From: Methylobacterium variabile
Lineage (GTDB): Bacteria > Pseudomonadota > Alphaproteobacteria > Rhizobiales > Beijerinckiaceae
Reading direction: 5' to 3'
Length of the DNA: 45,760 nt
NCBI RefSeq assembly: GCF_001043975.1
Contig: NZ_LABY01000119.1
Location: 1-45,760, forward strand
This document shows positions 16,351-24,586 of the stretch, in pieces. The number at the start of each line of letters is the position of its first letter. Position 1 is the first letter of the stretch. A program made the translations under genes and the position numbers. A model generated the notes under the pieces. That model was not told where the DNA came from, did no database searches, and saw nothing but the letters and a program-made list of their open reading frames with translations.

Positions 16351-17418
16351 ATGCGCGTCAGCCTCATGCGGGTCAGTCCTTTGCGCGCCGGCCTCGCCCG
16401 CGACGTCGCCGTCGCCGTTGCGGGCCTCGCCCTGCTCCTCGCCCTGCCGATGCTGTTTCCGCAGCCGGCCCTGCGCGACTTCCTGATCTACTTCTTCGCC
16501 TACGGCCTCTTGGCGATGTCGCTGAACCTGCTCGTCGGGCTCACCGGCCTCGTCTCGTTCGGGCACGCCGCCTACTTCGCCACCGGCGCCTACGCGTTCG
16601 GGCTCCTGATGCAGTCCGGCCTGGTCTCGATCCCGGTCGCGGCGCTCGCGGCGGTCGGCGGCACGGCGCTCGTCGCCCTGGTCATCGGGGCGATCTGCGT
16701 GCGGCTCAAGGAGATCTACTTCTCCTTCATCACGCTCGCCTTCCAGATGTTCATCCACAGCGTCATCGTGACCTGGGTGAGCCTGACCGGCGGCGACCAG
16801 GGCCTGCGCGGCGGCATCCCGCGCCCGCCGATCCTCGGCCTCGACCTGAACGACGCGCGGGTGCTCTACGGGACCTGCGCGGTGGTGTTCGTGCTCTGCA
16901 TCCTGGCGATGCGGCAGGTCGCGCAGTCGCCCTTCGGCTACACGCTGCGGATGATTCGAGACAACCCGGCGCGGGCGAACTTCCTCGGCGTCGACGTGAC
17001 CGCGATGAAGCTCGGCATCTTCGTCTTCGCGGCGGCGATGGCGAGCGTCGGCGGCCTCATCCTGGCGCTGTTCGTCTCCGGCGCCTACCCGGAATTCGCC
17101 TTCTGGACGACCTCGGGCGAGGCGATCTTCATGATCATGCTCGGCGGCATGAAGGTCTTCCTCGGCCCGCTCGCCGGCACGCTGCTGCTCCAGACCCTCA
17201 ACCACTACGTGACGATCTACACCGAGCATCACGGCCTGGTGCTCGGGACCGTCATCCTGGTGATCGTCCTGGGGCTCCGCCGCGGTCTCGCCGACGTCCT
17301 GTACGACTGGCTGCAGGCCCGCCGCGCCCGCCGGGCGGCCGCCTCCGACCCGGTTCCCGGAAGCTTCGAGCCCGCGCCCCTCGCCGACGGCGCCCTCATC
17401 AAGGGCAGGACGGTGTGA
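16351..17418 (+). CDS. Liv-type ABC importer permease, LivM family
   Basis: This 355-residue membrane protein partners the LivH-type permease. It has about nine hydrophobic segments, the motif G-L-T-G-L-V-S-F-G-H-A-A-Y-F-A-T-G-A-Y and the ATPase-contact region M-I-R-D-N-P-A-R-A-N-F-L-G-V. The last 35 residues are hydrophilic. An ATG at 16366 is an alternative start. Its stop overlaps the start of the ATPase gene (TGATG). Confidence 0.9.
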   Translation: MRVSLMRVSPLRAGLARDVAVAVAGLALLLALPMLFPQPALRDFLIYFFAYGLLAMSLNLLVGLTGLVSFGHAAYFATGAYAFGLLMQSGLVSIPVAALAAVGGTALVALVIGAICVRLKEIYFSFITLAFQMFIHSVIVTWVSLTGGDQGLRGGIPRPPILGLDLNDARVLYGTCAVVFVLCILAMRQVAQSPFGYTLRMIRDNPARANFLGVDVTAMKLGIFVFAAAMASVGGLILALFVSGAYPEFAFWTTSGEAIFMIMLGGMKVFLGPLAGTLLLQTLNHYVTIYTEHHGLVLGTVILVIVLGLRRGLADVLYDWLQARRARRAAASDPVPGSFEPAPLADGALIKGRTV

Positions 17419-18185
17419 TGCTGCGCGTCGAGCACCTCTCGAAGTCCTTCGGCGGCGTGCGCGCCACGCGGGACGTCTCTATCGACTTTCCCACTGGCTC
17501 GCTGACGGCGATCATCGGGCCGAACGGCGCCGGCAAGACCACCTTCTTCAACCTGATCTCGGGCCATGTCCGGCCGGACGAGGGCCGGGTGCTGTTCGAC
17601 GGCGCCGACATCGTCGGGCTCTCGAGCTTGGAGGTGGTGCGCCGCGGCATGGCGCGGGCGTTCCAGGTCGCCTCGCTGTTCCCGAGCCTCACGGTCCGCG
17701 AGGCGCTCACCGCGGCGGTGGTCTCCCACCTGCGCGCCTCGGGCCGAGTGCTCTCGCGCTTCCCCGTCGCCGCCGCCGGCCGCCGGGCGGACGAGATCAT
17801 GGACCTGCTCGGGCTCGACCCGAAGGCGGACGTCCTCTCGGCCAACCTCTCGCACGGCGACCAGAAGCTCCTCGACATCGGGCTCGCCCTCGCGATGGAC
17901 CCGAAGGTGCTCCTCCTCGACGAGCCCACCGCCGGGATGGGGTCCGAGGAGCGCTGGCGCATGATCGGCAAGGTCCACCGGCTGTGGGAGGTCACGGGCA
18001 TGACCGTGCTGTTCATCGAGCACGACATGGACATCGTCTTCAAGATCGCCCAGACGATCCACGTCCTGAAGTACGGCGCCGTCCTGGCGCAAGGAACCCC
18101 GGACGCGATCCGGCGCAACCAGGACGTGATCGACGCCTATCTCGGCACCGATCATCGCCTCTCCGAGACCGTCGGGGAGGCGTGA
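17418..18185 (+). CDS. Liv-type ABC importer ATPase, LivG family
   Basis: This 255-residue ATPase has Walker A G-P-N-G-A-G-K-T-T, a signature L-S-H-G-D-Q and Walker B V-L-L-L-D-E-P-T-A-G-M. The switch histidine lies in I-E-H-D-M. The C-terminal I-D-A-Y-L-G is typical of LivG. The L-S-H-G-D-Q form replaces L-S-G-G-Q, as in many LivG proteins. The start ATG overlaps the LivM stop by one base. Confidence 0.92.
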   Translation: MLRVEHLSKSFGGVRATRDVSIDFPTGSLTAIIGPNGAGKTTFFNLISGHVRPDEGRVLFDGADIVGLSSLEVVRRGMARAFQVASLFPSLTVREALTAAVVSHLRASGRVLSRFPVAAAGRRADEIMDLLGLDPKADVLSANLSHGDQKLLDIGLALAMDPKVLLLDEPTAGMGSEERWRMIGKVHRLWEVTGMTVLFIEHDMDIVFKIAQTIHVLKYGAVLAQGTPDAIRRNQDVIDAYLGTDHRLSETVGEA

Positions 18186-18187
18186 GC

Positions 18188-18901
18188 ATGGCCGCCCCGA
18201 TGCTCGAGGTGCGCGGCGCCGACGTCTTCTACGGCACCAGCCAGATCCTGTTCTGCCTCGACCTCAGCGTCGAGAAGGGCCAGACGATGGCGCTGCTCGG
18301 CCGCAACGGCGCCGGCAAGAGCACCACCTTCAAGGCAATCGCCGGCATCGTCCCGCCGCGGCGGGGCGAGGTCGTGCTCTCGGGCGAGACCGTCTCGGGA
18401 CGGGCGCCCTACCGCATCGCCCGGGCCGGCATCGGCTACGTGCCGGAGGACCGGCAGGTCTTCCCCGAGCACACCGTCGAGGACAACCTGATCGTCGGCG
18501 CCAAGCGCGGGCCGCAGGGCGAGGGCCACTGGACGCTGACGCGCATCTACGAGGTCTTCCCGCTCTTGGCCGGCATGCGCACCCGCACGGCCGGGCGCCT
18601 CTCGGGCGGCGAGCAGCAGATGCTCACCATCGCCCGTGCGCTCATGGGCAATCCCGACGTGCTGCTCCTCGACGAGCCGAGCGAGGGCCTGGCGCCGATC
18701 ATCGTCCAGGCGATCGGCGGCCTGATCCGCTCCTTGCGCGGCATGGGCGTCACGATCCTGCTCGCCGAGCAGAACATGCACTTTTGCCTCGACATCGCCA
18801 CCCACGCGACGATCGTCGACAAGGGGCAGGTCGTCTACCGCGCGCCGGTCGCGGAATTGCGCGGCAACACGGCGATCACGCAGCGCTACCTCGCGGTCTG
18901 A
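18188..18901 (+). CDS. Liv-type ABC importer ATPase, LivF family
   Basis: This 237-residue ATPase completes the importer. Walker A is G-R-N-G-A-G-K-S-T, the signature is L-S-G-G-E-Q-Q-M, and Walker B is V-L-L-L-D-E-P-S-E-G-L-A-P. I-G-Y-V-P-E-D-R-Q-V-F-P is the LivF hallmark. The ATG at 18188 has GGGGAGG 7 nt upstream. The SDR genes follow 44 nt later, probably in the same operon. Confidence 0.92.
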   Translation: MAAPMLEVRGADVFYGTSQILFCLDLSVEKGQTMALLGRNGAGKSTTFKAIAGIVPPRRGEVVLSGETVSGRAPYRIARAGIGYVPEDRQVFPEHTVEDNLIVGAKRGPQGEGHWTLTRIYEVFPLLAGMRTRTAGRLSGGEQQMLTIARALMGNPDVLLLDEPSEGLAPIIVQAIGGLIRSLRGMGVTILLAEQNMHFCLDIATHATIVDKGQVVYRAPVAELRGNTAITQRYLAV

Positions 18902-18945
18902 GCCTCGCGGGGACCGGACCGATCGGCCGACAACAGGAGACGGAC

Positions 18946-19737
18946 ATGGAGCGGGACGAGGGACGGGGCCGGGTCGCCCTGGTGACCGGCGGCGCGAGCG
19001 GGATCGGGCTCGCCGTCGCGGGCGTGCTGGCCGGGCGCGGCTGGCGCACCGTCATCTCGGACATCGACGCCGCGCGCGCCCGGGAGGCCGCCGGACCGAT
19101 CGGCGCCGAGGCGGTGCCGTTCGACGTGGTCGACGAGGCGGCGACGGAGGCGGCCTTCGCGGAGATCGAGGGCCGGATCGGCCCCGTCGAGGCGCTCATC
19201 GCCAATGCCGGGCTGATCCAGCCCGGGGGCCGGCCGGAGGACCTCCCGCTCGCCGAGTTCGACCGCATCATCGCGGTCAACCTGCGCGGCGTCTACGTGT
19301 CGTGCCTCGCCGCCGGGACCCGGATGGCCAGGCGCGGCCGGGGCGGCATCGTGATCACCGGCTCGGTCACCGCGTGGCGCACCGCGCCGCTCCACGCCTA
19401 CGCGCCCTCGAAGGCGGCGGTGGTCCACATGGCGGCCTGCCTCGCCGCCGAGTGGGGGCGCTCGGGCGTGCGGGTGAACGCCGTCTCGCCGGGCTACGTC
19501 GCCACCCCGCCGCTCCAGGCCGCGATCGACCGCGGCCAGCGCGATCCGCGCCTCCTCACCGATGCGGCGGCTTTGGGCCGCCTCGTCGAGCCGGTCGAGA
19601 TCGGCCGCAGCGTCGCGTTCCTGCTCTCGGACGACGCCGCGGCCATCACCGGCATCAACCTGCCGGTGGATGCGGGCTGGCTCGCGGGCTCGCACCTCAC
19701 GACCTATGGCGGCCTGCGACCGGCCCGGGAGCCCTGA
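18946..19737 (+). CDS. SDR-family oxidoreductase
   Basis: This 263-residue short-chain dehydrogenase has T-G-G-A-S-G-I-G at about residue 15, N-A-G at about 89, and the catalytic Y-A-P-S-K with a preceding serine in I-T-G-S-V-T. The P-G-Y-V-A-T-P segment after the active site is normal for the family. A strong AGGAG site precedes ATG 18946. Substrate is unknown. With a Baeyer-Villiger enzyme in the same cluster, oxidation of a secondary alcohol to its ketone is a reasonable role. Confidence 0.9.
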   Translation: MERDEGRGRVALVTGGASGIGLAVAGVLAGRGWRTVISDIDAARAREAAGPIGAEAVPFDVVDEAATEAAFAEIEGRIGPVEALIANAGLIQPGGRPEDLPLAEFDRIIAVNLRGVYVSCLAAGTRMARRGRGGIVITGSVTAWRTAPLHAYAPSKAAVVHMAACLAAEWGRSGVRVNAVSPGYVATPPLQAAIDRGQRDPRLLTDAAALGRLVEPVEIGRSVAFLLSDDAAAITGINLPVDAGWLAGSHLTTYGGLRPAREP

Positions 19738-19775
19738 GCGCCGCCGCGCGACCGACGGGAGGATGCTTTCGCGCC

Positions 19776-20519
19776 ATGACGCCATCGAAGACTTCGCCGT
19801 TCGACCTGACGGGCCGGCGCATCGTGATCTCGGGTGCGGCCGGCGGCATCGGCAGCGCCACCGCGCGGCTCTGCGCCGAGCAGGGCGCCCGCCTCGTCCT
19901 CGCCGACCGGCTGGCGCCCGAGGAGATCCGCGACCGCGTCGGCGCCGCGGTCGCGGGCGCCGCCGAGATCCACAGCCTCGACACCGGCTGCCGGCGGGCC
20001 GTGACCGCGCTCGCCGCGGAGGTCGGCCCGGTCTACGGGCTGATCGACACCGCCGCCATCGCGCCGGCGGACGACTGGATGGCCGAGGACTGGGACGCGG
20101 CCCTCGACGCGGTCATCCGGGCCAACGTCAAGGGACCGATCAACCTCACCCGCGCCTTCCTGCCCGGCATGCAGGCGGCCGGGGAGGGGCGCATCGTCCT
20201 GTGCGGCTCGGTGGCCGGCTGGATGGGCGGCATCCGCTCGGGGCCGCACTACGCCTTCTCGAAGGGCGGCATCCACGCCTTCGTGCGCTGGCTCTCCCGC
20301 CTGGGCGCCCCGCACAACGTGCTCGTCAACGGCATCGCCCCGGGCCCGGTCGAGACCGCGATGACGGAAGGCAAGGGCTACGACCCGCAGGCCTATCCCC
20401 TCAAGCGCATGGCGCGGCCGGAGGAGATCGCCGCCACCGCGGTGTTCCTGTGCGGCGCCGGAAGCGGCTACGCGACGGGCGCGATCTTCGACGTCAACGG
20501 CGGGACCCACTTTCACTGA
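19776..20519 (+). CDS. SDR-family oxidoreductase (second)
   Basis: This 247-residue short-chain dehydrogenase is 38 nt after the first. It has S-G-A-A-G-G-I-G near residue 19 and the catalytic pair in C-G-S-V-A and Y-A-F-S-K. The structural N-A-G motif is replaced by T-A-A (I-D-T-A-A-I-A), a departure from most SDRs. The C-terminus ends F-D-V-N-G-G-T-H-F-H, as in 3-oxoacyl-reductase-like members. The GGGAGG upstream is 13 nt from ATG 19776, a long spacing. It is not a close copy of its neighbour, so the two may act on different substrates or opposite stereoisomers. Confidence 0.87.
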   Translation: MTPSKTSPFDLTGRRIVISGAAGGIGSATARLCAEQGARLVLADRLAPEEIRDRVGAAVAGAAEIHSLDTGCRRAVTALAAEVGPVYGLIDTAAIAPADDWMAEDWDAALDAVIRANVKGPINLTRAFLPGMQAAGEGRIVLCGSVAGWMGGIRSGPHYAFSKGGIHAFVRWLSRLGAPHNVLVNGIAPGPVETAMTEGKGYDPQAYPLKRMARPEEIAATAVFLCGAGSGYATGAIFDVNGGTHFH

Positions 20520-20593
20520 GGACCGGACCGGCGGGCCTGGGGCGCCGGCAGGCAGGGATCCGCGCGTCCCGCTCGAAGAGGCCGACGACGATC

Positions 20594-21533
20594 ATGGAAC
20601 TCCGCTTCCTCCGGGCCTTCCACGCCGTCGCGGAACTCGGGAGCCTGAGCAAGGCCTCGGACCTGCTCCGCATCGGGCACCCGCCCTCAGCCGGCAGATC
20701 AAGCTGCTCGAGCACGAGCTCAAGGCCGAGCTCTTCCTGCGCAACGGGCGCGGGATGATCCTGACGAGCGCGGGGCAGCTGCTTCTCGAGCGCAGCCTGA
20801 GCCTCGTCCGGCAGATCGAGCAGGTGCGGGACGACCTGCAGTCGCTGGACAAGGTGCCCTCCGGCGCCGTCGTTCTCGGGATGGTCCCGACGGTGAGCGC
20901 GGTGCTGTCGGCGCGGGTCGCGCGCCGCGCCGTGTCCGATCTGCCCAACGTCGCGCTGCGGATCGTGGAGAGCTACGGCGGCCACCTGGTGGAGTGGCTG
21001 CATCGGGGCACGGTCGACCTGTCGATCATCTACGGACCCGCCGTCGACTGGCATCTCGACGTCGAGACCCTGGGCCGCGACGAGCTCGTGGCGGTCGGCC
21101 CGAAGGGGTCGGGCCTCGCGGCGCGCGCGCCCGTCGAGCTCAGCTGGCTCATCGGCCAGAAACTGGCCCTGCCGAGCCACTCGCACGGGCTGCGCATGCT
21201 CGTGGAGCGAGCGGCGGAGCGCAAGCGATTGCGGGTCGACGTCGTCGTCGAGGCCGATTCCTTCCGGGTCCTGACGAACATCGTCGAGGAGGGGATCGGC
21301 TACACGATCCTGCCGCCCTCGGCGATCCATGCCGAGATCCAGCAGGGCTCCCTCGAGATCGCCGCGTTCTCACCTCCGAGCATCACGCGCGAGGTCGTCC
21401 TGGCCTCGGCGACCGCGAAGCCGAGCTCGTGCGTGCCGAGATCGCCGCGCTCGTGCGCGAGGAGCGCTGGCAGCTCCTGCCCGAGCGGGCGCCGCAGCCC
21501 CGGGAATCGCGGGTCAAGACCCCATCGGCTTGA
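20594..21533 (+). pseudogene. LysR-family regulator broken by two frameshifts
   Basis: The first 29 codons (M-E-L-R-F-L-R-A-F-H-A-V-A and on) are a LysR N-terminus. At about 20681-20685 one base is missing, and the expected R-Q-I-K-L-L-E-H-E-L-K-A-E-L continues in the next frame. The frame then stays good (N-G-R-G-M-I-L-T-S-A-G-Q, P-T-V-S-A-V-L-S) until about 21415-21417, where another missing base moves the C-terminus (E-A-E-L-V-R-A-E-I-A-A-L) into a third frame ending at 21533. Restoring both bases gives 313 residues, a full LysR. The paralogue at 28159 shows what the intact form looks like. Either the gene is decaying or both sites are sequencing errors. It would have served the divergently oriented or neighbouring catabolic genes. 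Confidence 0.85.
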
Positions 21534-21840
21534 TCGCGCTCGCTGCCGGTGGGGTCGGCCGCTGGCTTGCCCGCCACCGCAAGGTCAGCTGCTGCAGGGC
21601 CGCGTTGTCGGGACGATCTATCTCGCGCTCGGCGCTCGGCTGGCCCGGCAAGAGCGGTGAGGCAAGCCACTGGCCTGCCGGATCGGAGGCCGCAGAGGGC
21701 CGCAAGGTGCCCCTCGCAACGCCAAGCTGACCGTTTTCGACCCAGGAGCGGCCCCGGGTGCTCTACGAGCGGGTGCCGCCCTCCATCCTTGATATTGTCG
21801 CGTGTTCCCTCAACGGGCAGGCGCGCCGGCGGACGAGGCC
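21534..21840. other. Gap without a recognisable gene
   Basis: This 307-bp stretch lies between the broken LysR gene and the convergent decarboxylase genes. Short open frames exist on both strands, but none has a recognisable family motif or a good ribosome binding site. I see no tRNA, repeat or clear terminator. It may be degraded coding DNA. Confidence 0.5.
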
Positions 21841-22449
21841 CTACGACACGGCGAACCCGAGATGCCCCCGAAACCGGTTCTTCAGGTAGGCGCCGTCGCG
21901 CGGCGGCAGCGCTCGCTCGACGTGGCCGGTGGCGATGCGCACCCGGGCGAAGCGGGGTCCGCCGGAGGTCTTCGCCAGCTCCGGCCGGTACGCCTGGAGC
22001 CCGGCCTCGTCCGAGATCTCGGTGGTGTTCTCGAATCCGCACGCGCGGGCGACCCGATCCAGCCGGACGCCGAGGCCCGAATGGCTGAGCTGCATGCCGG
22101 TCTCGCCGTAATGCCCGTTGTCGAGGACCACGATCGTGAGATTGCCGGGTCGGGCCATCGCGACCGTCATCAGCGCGCCCGTGCCCATGATCTGCTCGCC
22201 GTCGCCGGTCACCACCACGACGGGCCGGGAGGCTTGCGCCTGCGCGAGCCCGAGGCCGACGATCGCGGCGCCGCCCATCGCCCCCCAGAGATAGAAGTTA
22301 CCGTCGTGGTCGCCCGCGTCGAACACGTCGTAGCTCGGCGAGCCGAGGCCGGTCACGACGAGGAGGTCGCGGCGGTCGGCCAGGAGGGTTCTCGCGGCCT
22401 GGCGGCGATCGAGCATCCCAGCAGTCTCCGACGTCCCTTGCCCCGACAT
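21841..22449 (-). CDS. Thiamine-diphosphate decarboxylase, C-terminal (beta) subunit
   Basis: This 202-residue subunit has the thiamine-diphosphate/Mg motif G-D-G followed about 26 residues later by N (G-D-G-E-Q-I-M-G-T-G ... V-V-L-D-N-G-H-Y-G-E-T). The G-A-M-G-G-A region before it is also typical. Split enzymes of this size include sulfopyruvate decarboxylase (ComDE), while the fused form is phosphonopyruvate decarboxylase. The ATG at 22449 overlaps the stop of the alpha-subunit gene (TGATG), so the two subunits are translationally coupled. A 3-sulfo-, 3-phosphono- or other 2-oxo acid is the expected substrate. The choice among them is inference. Confidence 0.85.
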   Translation of the reverse strand: MSGQGTSETAGMLDRRQAARTLLADRRDLLVVTGLGSPSYDVFDAGDHDGNFYLWGAMGGAAIVGLGLAQAQASRPVVVVTGDGEQIMGTGALMTVAMARPGNLTIVVLDNGHYGETGMQLSHSGLGVRLDRVARACGFENTTEISDEAGLQAYRPELAKTSGGPRFARVRIATGHVERALPPRDGAYLKNRFRGHLGFAVS

Positions 22450-23003
22450 CACTTGCCCTCCACCCACTTCTTGCGCCCGAGCATGCGCTGGGAGATCAGC
22501 ACGGCGACCTGCTGATCGCCGTCGAAGGCCAGTGCCGCGGCCGCGGCGACGACCTCGCCCGCCTCCTCCGGCCGCTCGAGCCGCAGGATCGTGACGCCCA
22601 TCGCCGCGAGCGCTGCGCTCGTCCCCCGCCCCATCGGGATCTGCCACGGGTTGAACTCGGCCCACTCGCCCCGCATCGTGACGAGCGTCAGGAGCGGGAT
22701 GCGGCAGCTCGCCGTCAGCGACAGCATGTTGATGCAGTTGCCGACGCCGCTCGACTGCATGAGCAGCACGGCGCGGGCGCCGCCGAGCCAGGCGCCCGCC
22801 GACAGCGCGATGCCCTCCTCCTCGGTCGTGAGGACCGTCGTGCGCACGCCCTCGTCCTCGTGCAGCGACCGGATCAGCCGTGCGTGGCCGGCATCCGGGA
22901 CGTAGGAGGCCTGGGTCACGTGCGCCTCGCGCAAGGTGCGATAGATCGCGAGCGGCCAGTCCGGGCCGGCCCCGGTCGCGGCGCTGGGTGGGGAAGCGGT
23001 CAT
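22449..23003 (-). CDS. Thiamine-diphosphate decarboxylase, N-terminal (alpha) subunit
   Basis: This 184-residue subunit holds the pyrimidine-binding half, with the cofactor-activating glutamate in T-T-E-E-E-G-I-A-L-S-A-G (about residue 62). Q-S-S-G-V-G-N-C-I-N (about 84) is a hallmark of the sulfopyruvate/phosphonopyruvate decarboxylase group. ATG 23003 is preferred because GGAG lies 6 nt upstream; ATG 23009 touches that site. It forms one enzyme with the overlapping beta subunit and is divergent from the aldehyde dehydrogenase remnant at 23295. The usual product would be an aldehyde (sulfoacetaldehyde or phosphonoacetaldehyde), which an aldehyde dehydrogenase could oxidise. Confidence 0.85.
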   Translation of the reverse strand: MTASPPSAATGAGPDWPLAIYRTLREAHVTQASYVPDAGHARLIRSLHEDEGVRTTVLTTEEEGIALSAGAWLGGARAVLLMQSSGVGNCINMLSLTASCRIPLLTLVTMRGEWAEFNPWQIPMGRGTSAALAAMGVTILRLERPEEAGEVVAAAAALAFDGDQQVAVLISQRMLGRKKWVEGK

Positions 23004-23294
23004 CGTCATCTCCGGCCGGACCCCGCGGCGAGGCTCGCCTGGGCGGCGCGCGGGTGTCGTCGCATGATCGGGGGAGCGGACCGTCTGCGGCCGCGGCACC
23101 GACGTTCGCCCGAGATGTGCGCGCCGACCGGGCCGGGCGCACTTTCAATTTCGGCATATCCGCTCTCACGGATTTCGAATTCGCCGCCGCCGGCCGCCTT
23201 GTAGGATTGCGGTCTGCCGGGACCGGCGCACCCGTCACGTCTCCGCCACGGCGAGGGACGGGGGAGCCCGACGGTCAGCTGCGGGGACGAGATC
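23004..23294. promoter_or_regulatory. Divergent intergenic region, probable promoters
   Basis: The 291-bp gap separates the decarboxylase operon (minus) from the aldehyde dehydrogenase remnant (plus). A locally AT-richer patch at about 23140-23185 (TTTCAATTTCGGCATATCC and GATTTCGAATTCG) is the best place for promoters or an operator. No clear long inverted repeat is visible. Confidence 0.35.
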
Positions 23295-23556
23295 ATGAAC
23301 GTCCACAGGAACCTGATCGCGGGAGAGTGGGTCGGGAGCGTCGACGTCCTGCCGAACGTCACCCCGTCCGATACCACCGACGTCGTCGGCGAGTACGCCT
23401 GCGCGTCCCGCGAGCAGGTCGCGGCGCCGCGTCGCTCCCGTGTCGGCGCGCACCACGACGCAGCTGCGCGCCGATCCGCTGTTCAGGATCTCGTCCGAGC
23501 TCGTCGAGCGCCGCGACGAACTCGGCGAACCGCTGGCACGTGAGGAAGGCAAGACC
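23295..23556 (+). pseudogene. Aldehyde dehydrogenase remnant (N-terminal fragment, frameshifted)
   Basis: ATG 23295 opens a good aldehyde dehydrogenase N-terminus: N-L-I-A-G-E-W-V-G, then P-N-V-T-P-S-D-T, then V-V-G-E-Y-A. The frame is lost around 23415-23435, and the family sequence resumes in another frame with F-R-I-S-S-E-L-V-E-R-R-D-E-L-G and R-E-E-G-K-T up to 23556. After that everything is missing: no catalytic Cys, no cofactor domain. About 90 of some 480 residues remain. The closest type is NAD(P)-dependent, of the 2-oxoglutarate-semialdehyde/sulfoacetaldehyde dehydrogenase kind. The deletion joins it directly to the leader of the next gene. Confidence 0.75.
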
Positions 23557-23609
23557 AGAACGGCAAGCAACAAAGCAAGACGGCCAGCAAGACATTCAGG
23601 GAGGGACGC

Positions 23610-24509
23610 ATGGACATGGTGGGGTTCGTCGGGCTCGGCCGCATGGGCCGGCCCATGGCATCCAACCTCTGCCGCAAGGGCTTCCGGCTCGTCGTGAACG
23701 ACGTGAACCCGGCCGCGATGCAGGAACTCGAGAGCCTGCAGGCGCGCTCCGCCGCCAGCGCGGCCGAGGTCGCGGCGCAATCCGCAATCATCATCACGAT
23801 GCTGCCGAACTCCGCGGTGGTGCGCGAGGTGGTTGGCGGGCCCGACGGCATCCTGGCCCACGCCGGGCCCGGCGCGCTCGTCATGGACATGAGCACGGTC
23901 TCGCCGGAGACCACGGACGACCTCGCGGCGCAGGCCCGGTCGCGCGGGATCGCCTTCGTGGACGCGCCGGTCGGGCGCCTGGCGAGCCACGCCGACCGCG
24001 GCGAGTCGCTGTTCATGGTCGGCGCCGCGGATGCCGATTTCGCGCGGGTCAAGCCGCTCCTCGACGGCATGGGCTCGACGATCTTCCATTGCGGCCCGGT
24101 CGGGTCCGGCACGCGGACGAAGCTCGTCAACAACTACCTCGCGGTGACGTCCTGCCAGCTCAACGCCGAGGCCCTGGCCCTGTCGCAGCGCCTCGGCCTC
24201 GACCTCGGGCGCACCCTCGACGTCCTGTACGGCACCACGGCGGTCAACGGGCAGCTGAAGATCGCCTGGCCCGCCAAGGTCCTGGCCGGCGACGTCGAGC
24301 CGGGCTTCACGATCGACCTCGCGCACAAGGACCTGAGCCTCGTCAGCGAGGCGGCCCACGCCGCGCAGGTGCCGATGCCGGTCCTGGCCGCCGCCCGCGA
24401 GGCGTTCTCGACCGCCCGGGCGCGCGGATTCGGGAGCAAGGATTTTTCCGCGATGGTGGATGCGCTCTGCGACCTCGCCGGGATCGAGAAGCCGCGCCTG
24501 CGCACCTGA
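23610..24509 (+). CDS. Beta-hydroxyacid dehydrogenase resembling sulfolactaldehyde reductase (YihU)
   Basis: This 299-residue enzyme has the Rossmann motif F-V-G-L-G-R-M-G-R-P-M-A-S-N-L at residues 5-19 and catalytic lysine in R-T-K-L-V-N-N-Y (about 171). The substrate loop reads D-A-P-V-G-R instead of the D-A-P-V-S-G-G seen in the two relatives in this window (5629, 29447). From memory, V-G-R at this point, along with R-x-K-L-x-N-N-Y and I-D-L-A-H-K-D-L, is also found in E. coli YihU, where the arginine helps to hold the sulfonate. A sulfonated or otherwise acidic aldehyde or alcohol substrate is therefore possible. The adjacent thiamine-diphosphate enzyme fits the same theme. GGGAGGG precedes the ATG. 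Confidence 0.85.
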   Translation: MDMVGFVGLGRMGRPMASNLCRKGFRLVVNDVNPAAMQELESLQARSAASAAEVAAQSAIIITMLPNSAVVREVVGGPDGILAHAGPGALVMDMSTVSPETTDDLAAQARSRGIAFVDAPVGRLASHADRGESLFMVGAADADFARVKPLLDGMGSTIFHCGPVGSGTRTKLVNNYLAVTSCQLNAEALALSQRLGLDLGRTLDVLYGTTAVNGQLKIAWPAKVLAGDVEPGFTIDLAHKDLSLVSEAAHAAQVPMPVLAAAREAFSTARARGFGSKDFSAMVDALCDLAGIEKPRLRT

Positions 24510-24586
24510 CCGAACGCCGACAGCCCGTGACCATGCCAACGACGCCGGCGGCCTCGACGCCGCACGGTCGATCAGGGAGGAAGGCC

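Noticed and set aside
21549..22088. Open frame over the gap and the beta-subunit gene
   Set aside because: No homology-like motifs; it is antisense to the thiamine-diphosphate enzyme.
22880..24586. Upstream extension of the receptor frame at 24587
   Set aside because: It overlaps the decarboxylase and dehydrogenase genes and is Arg-rich without motifs; the twin-arginine-like signal and ribosome binding site fix the start at 24587.
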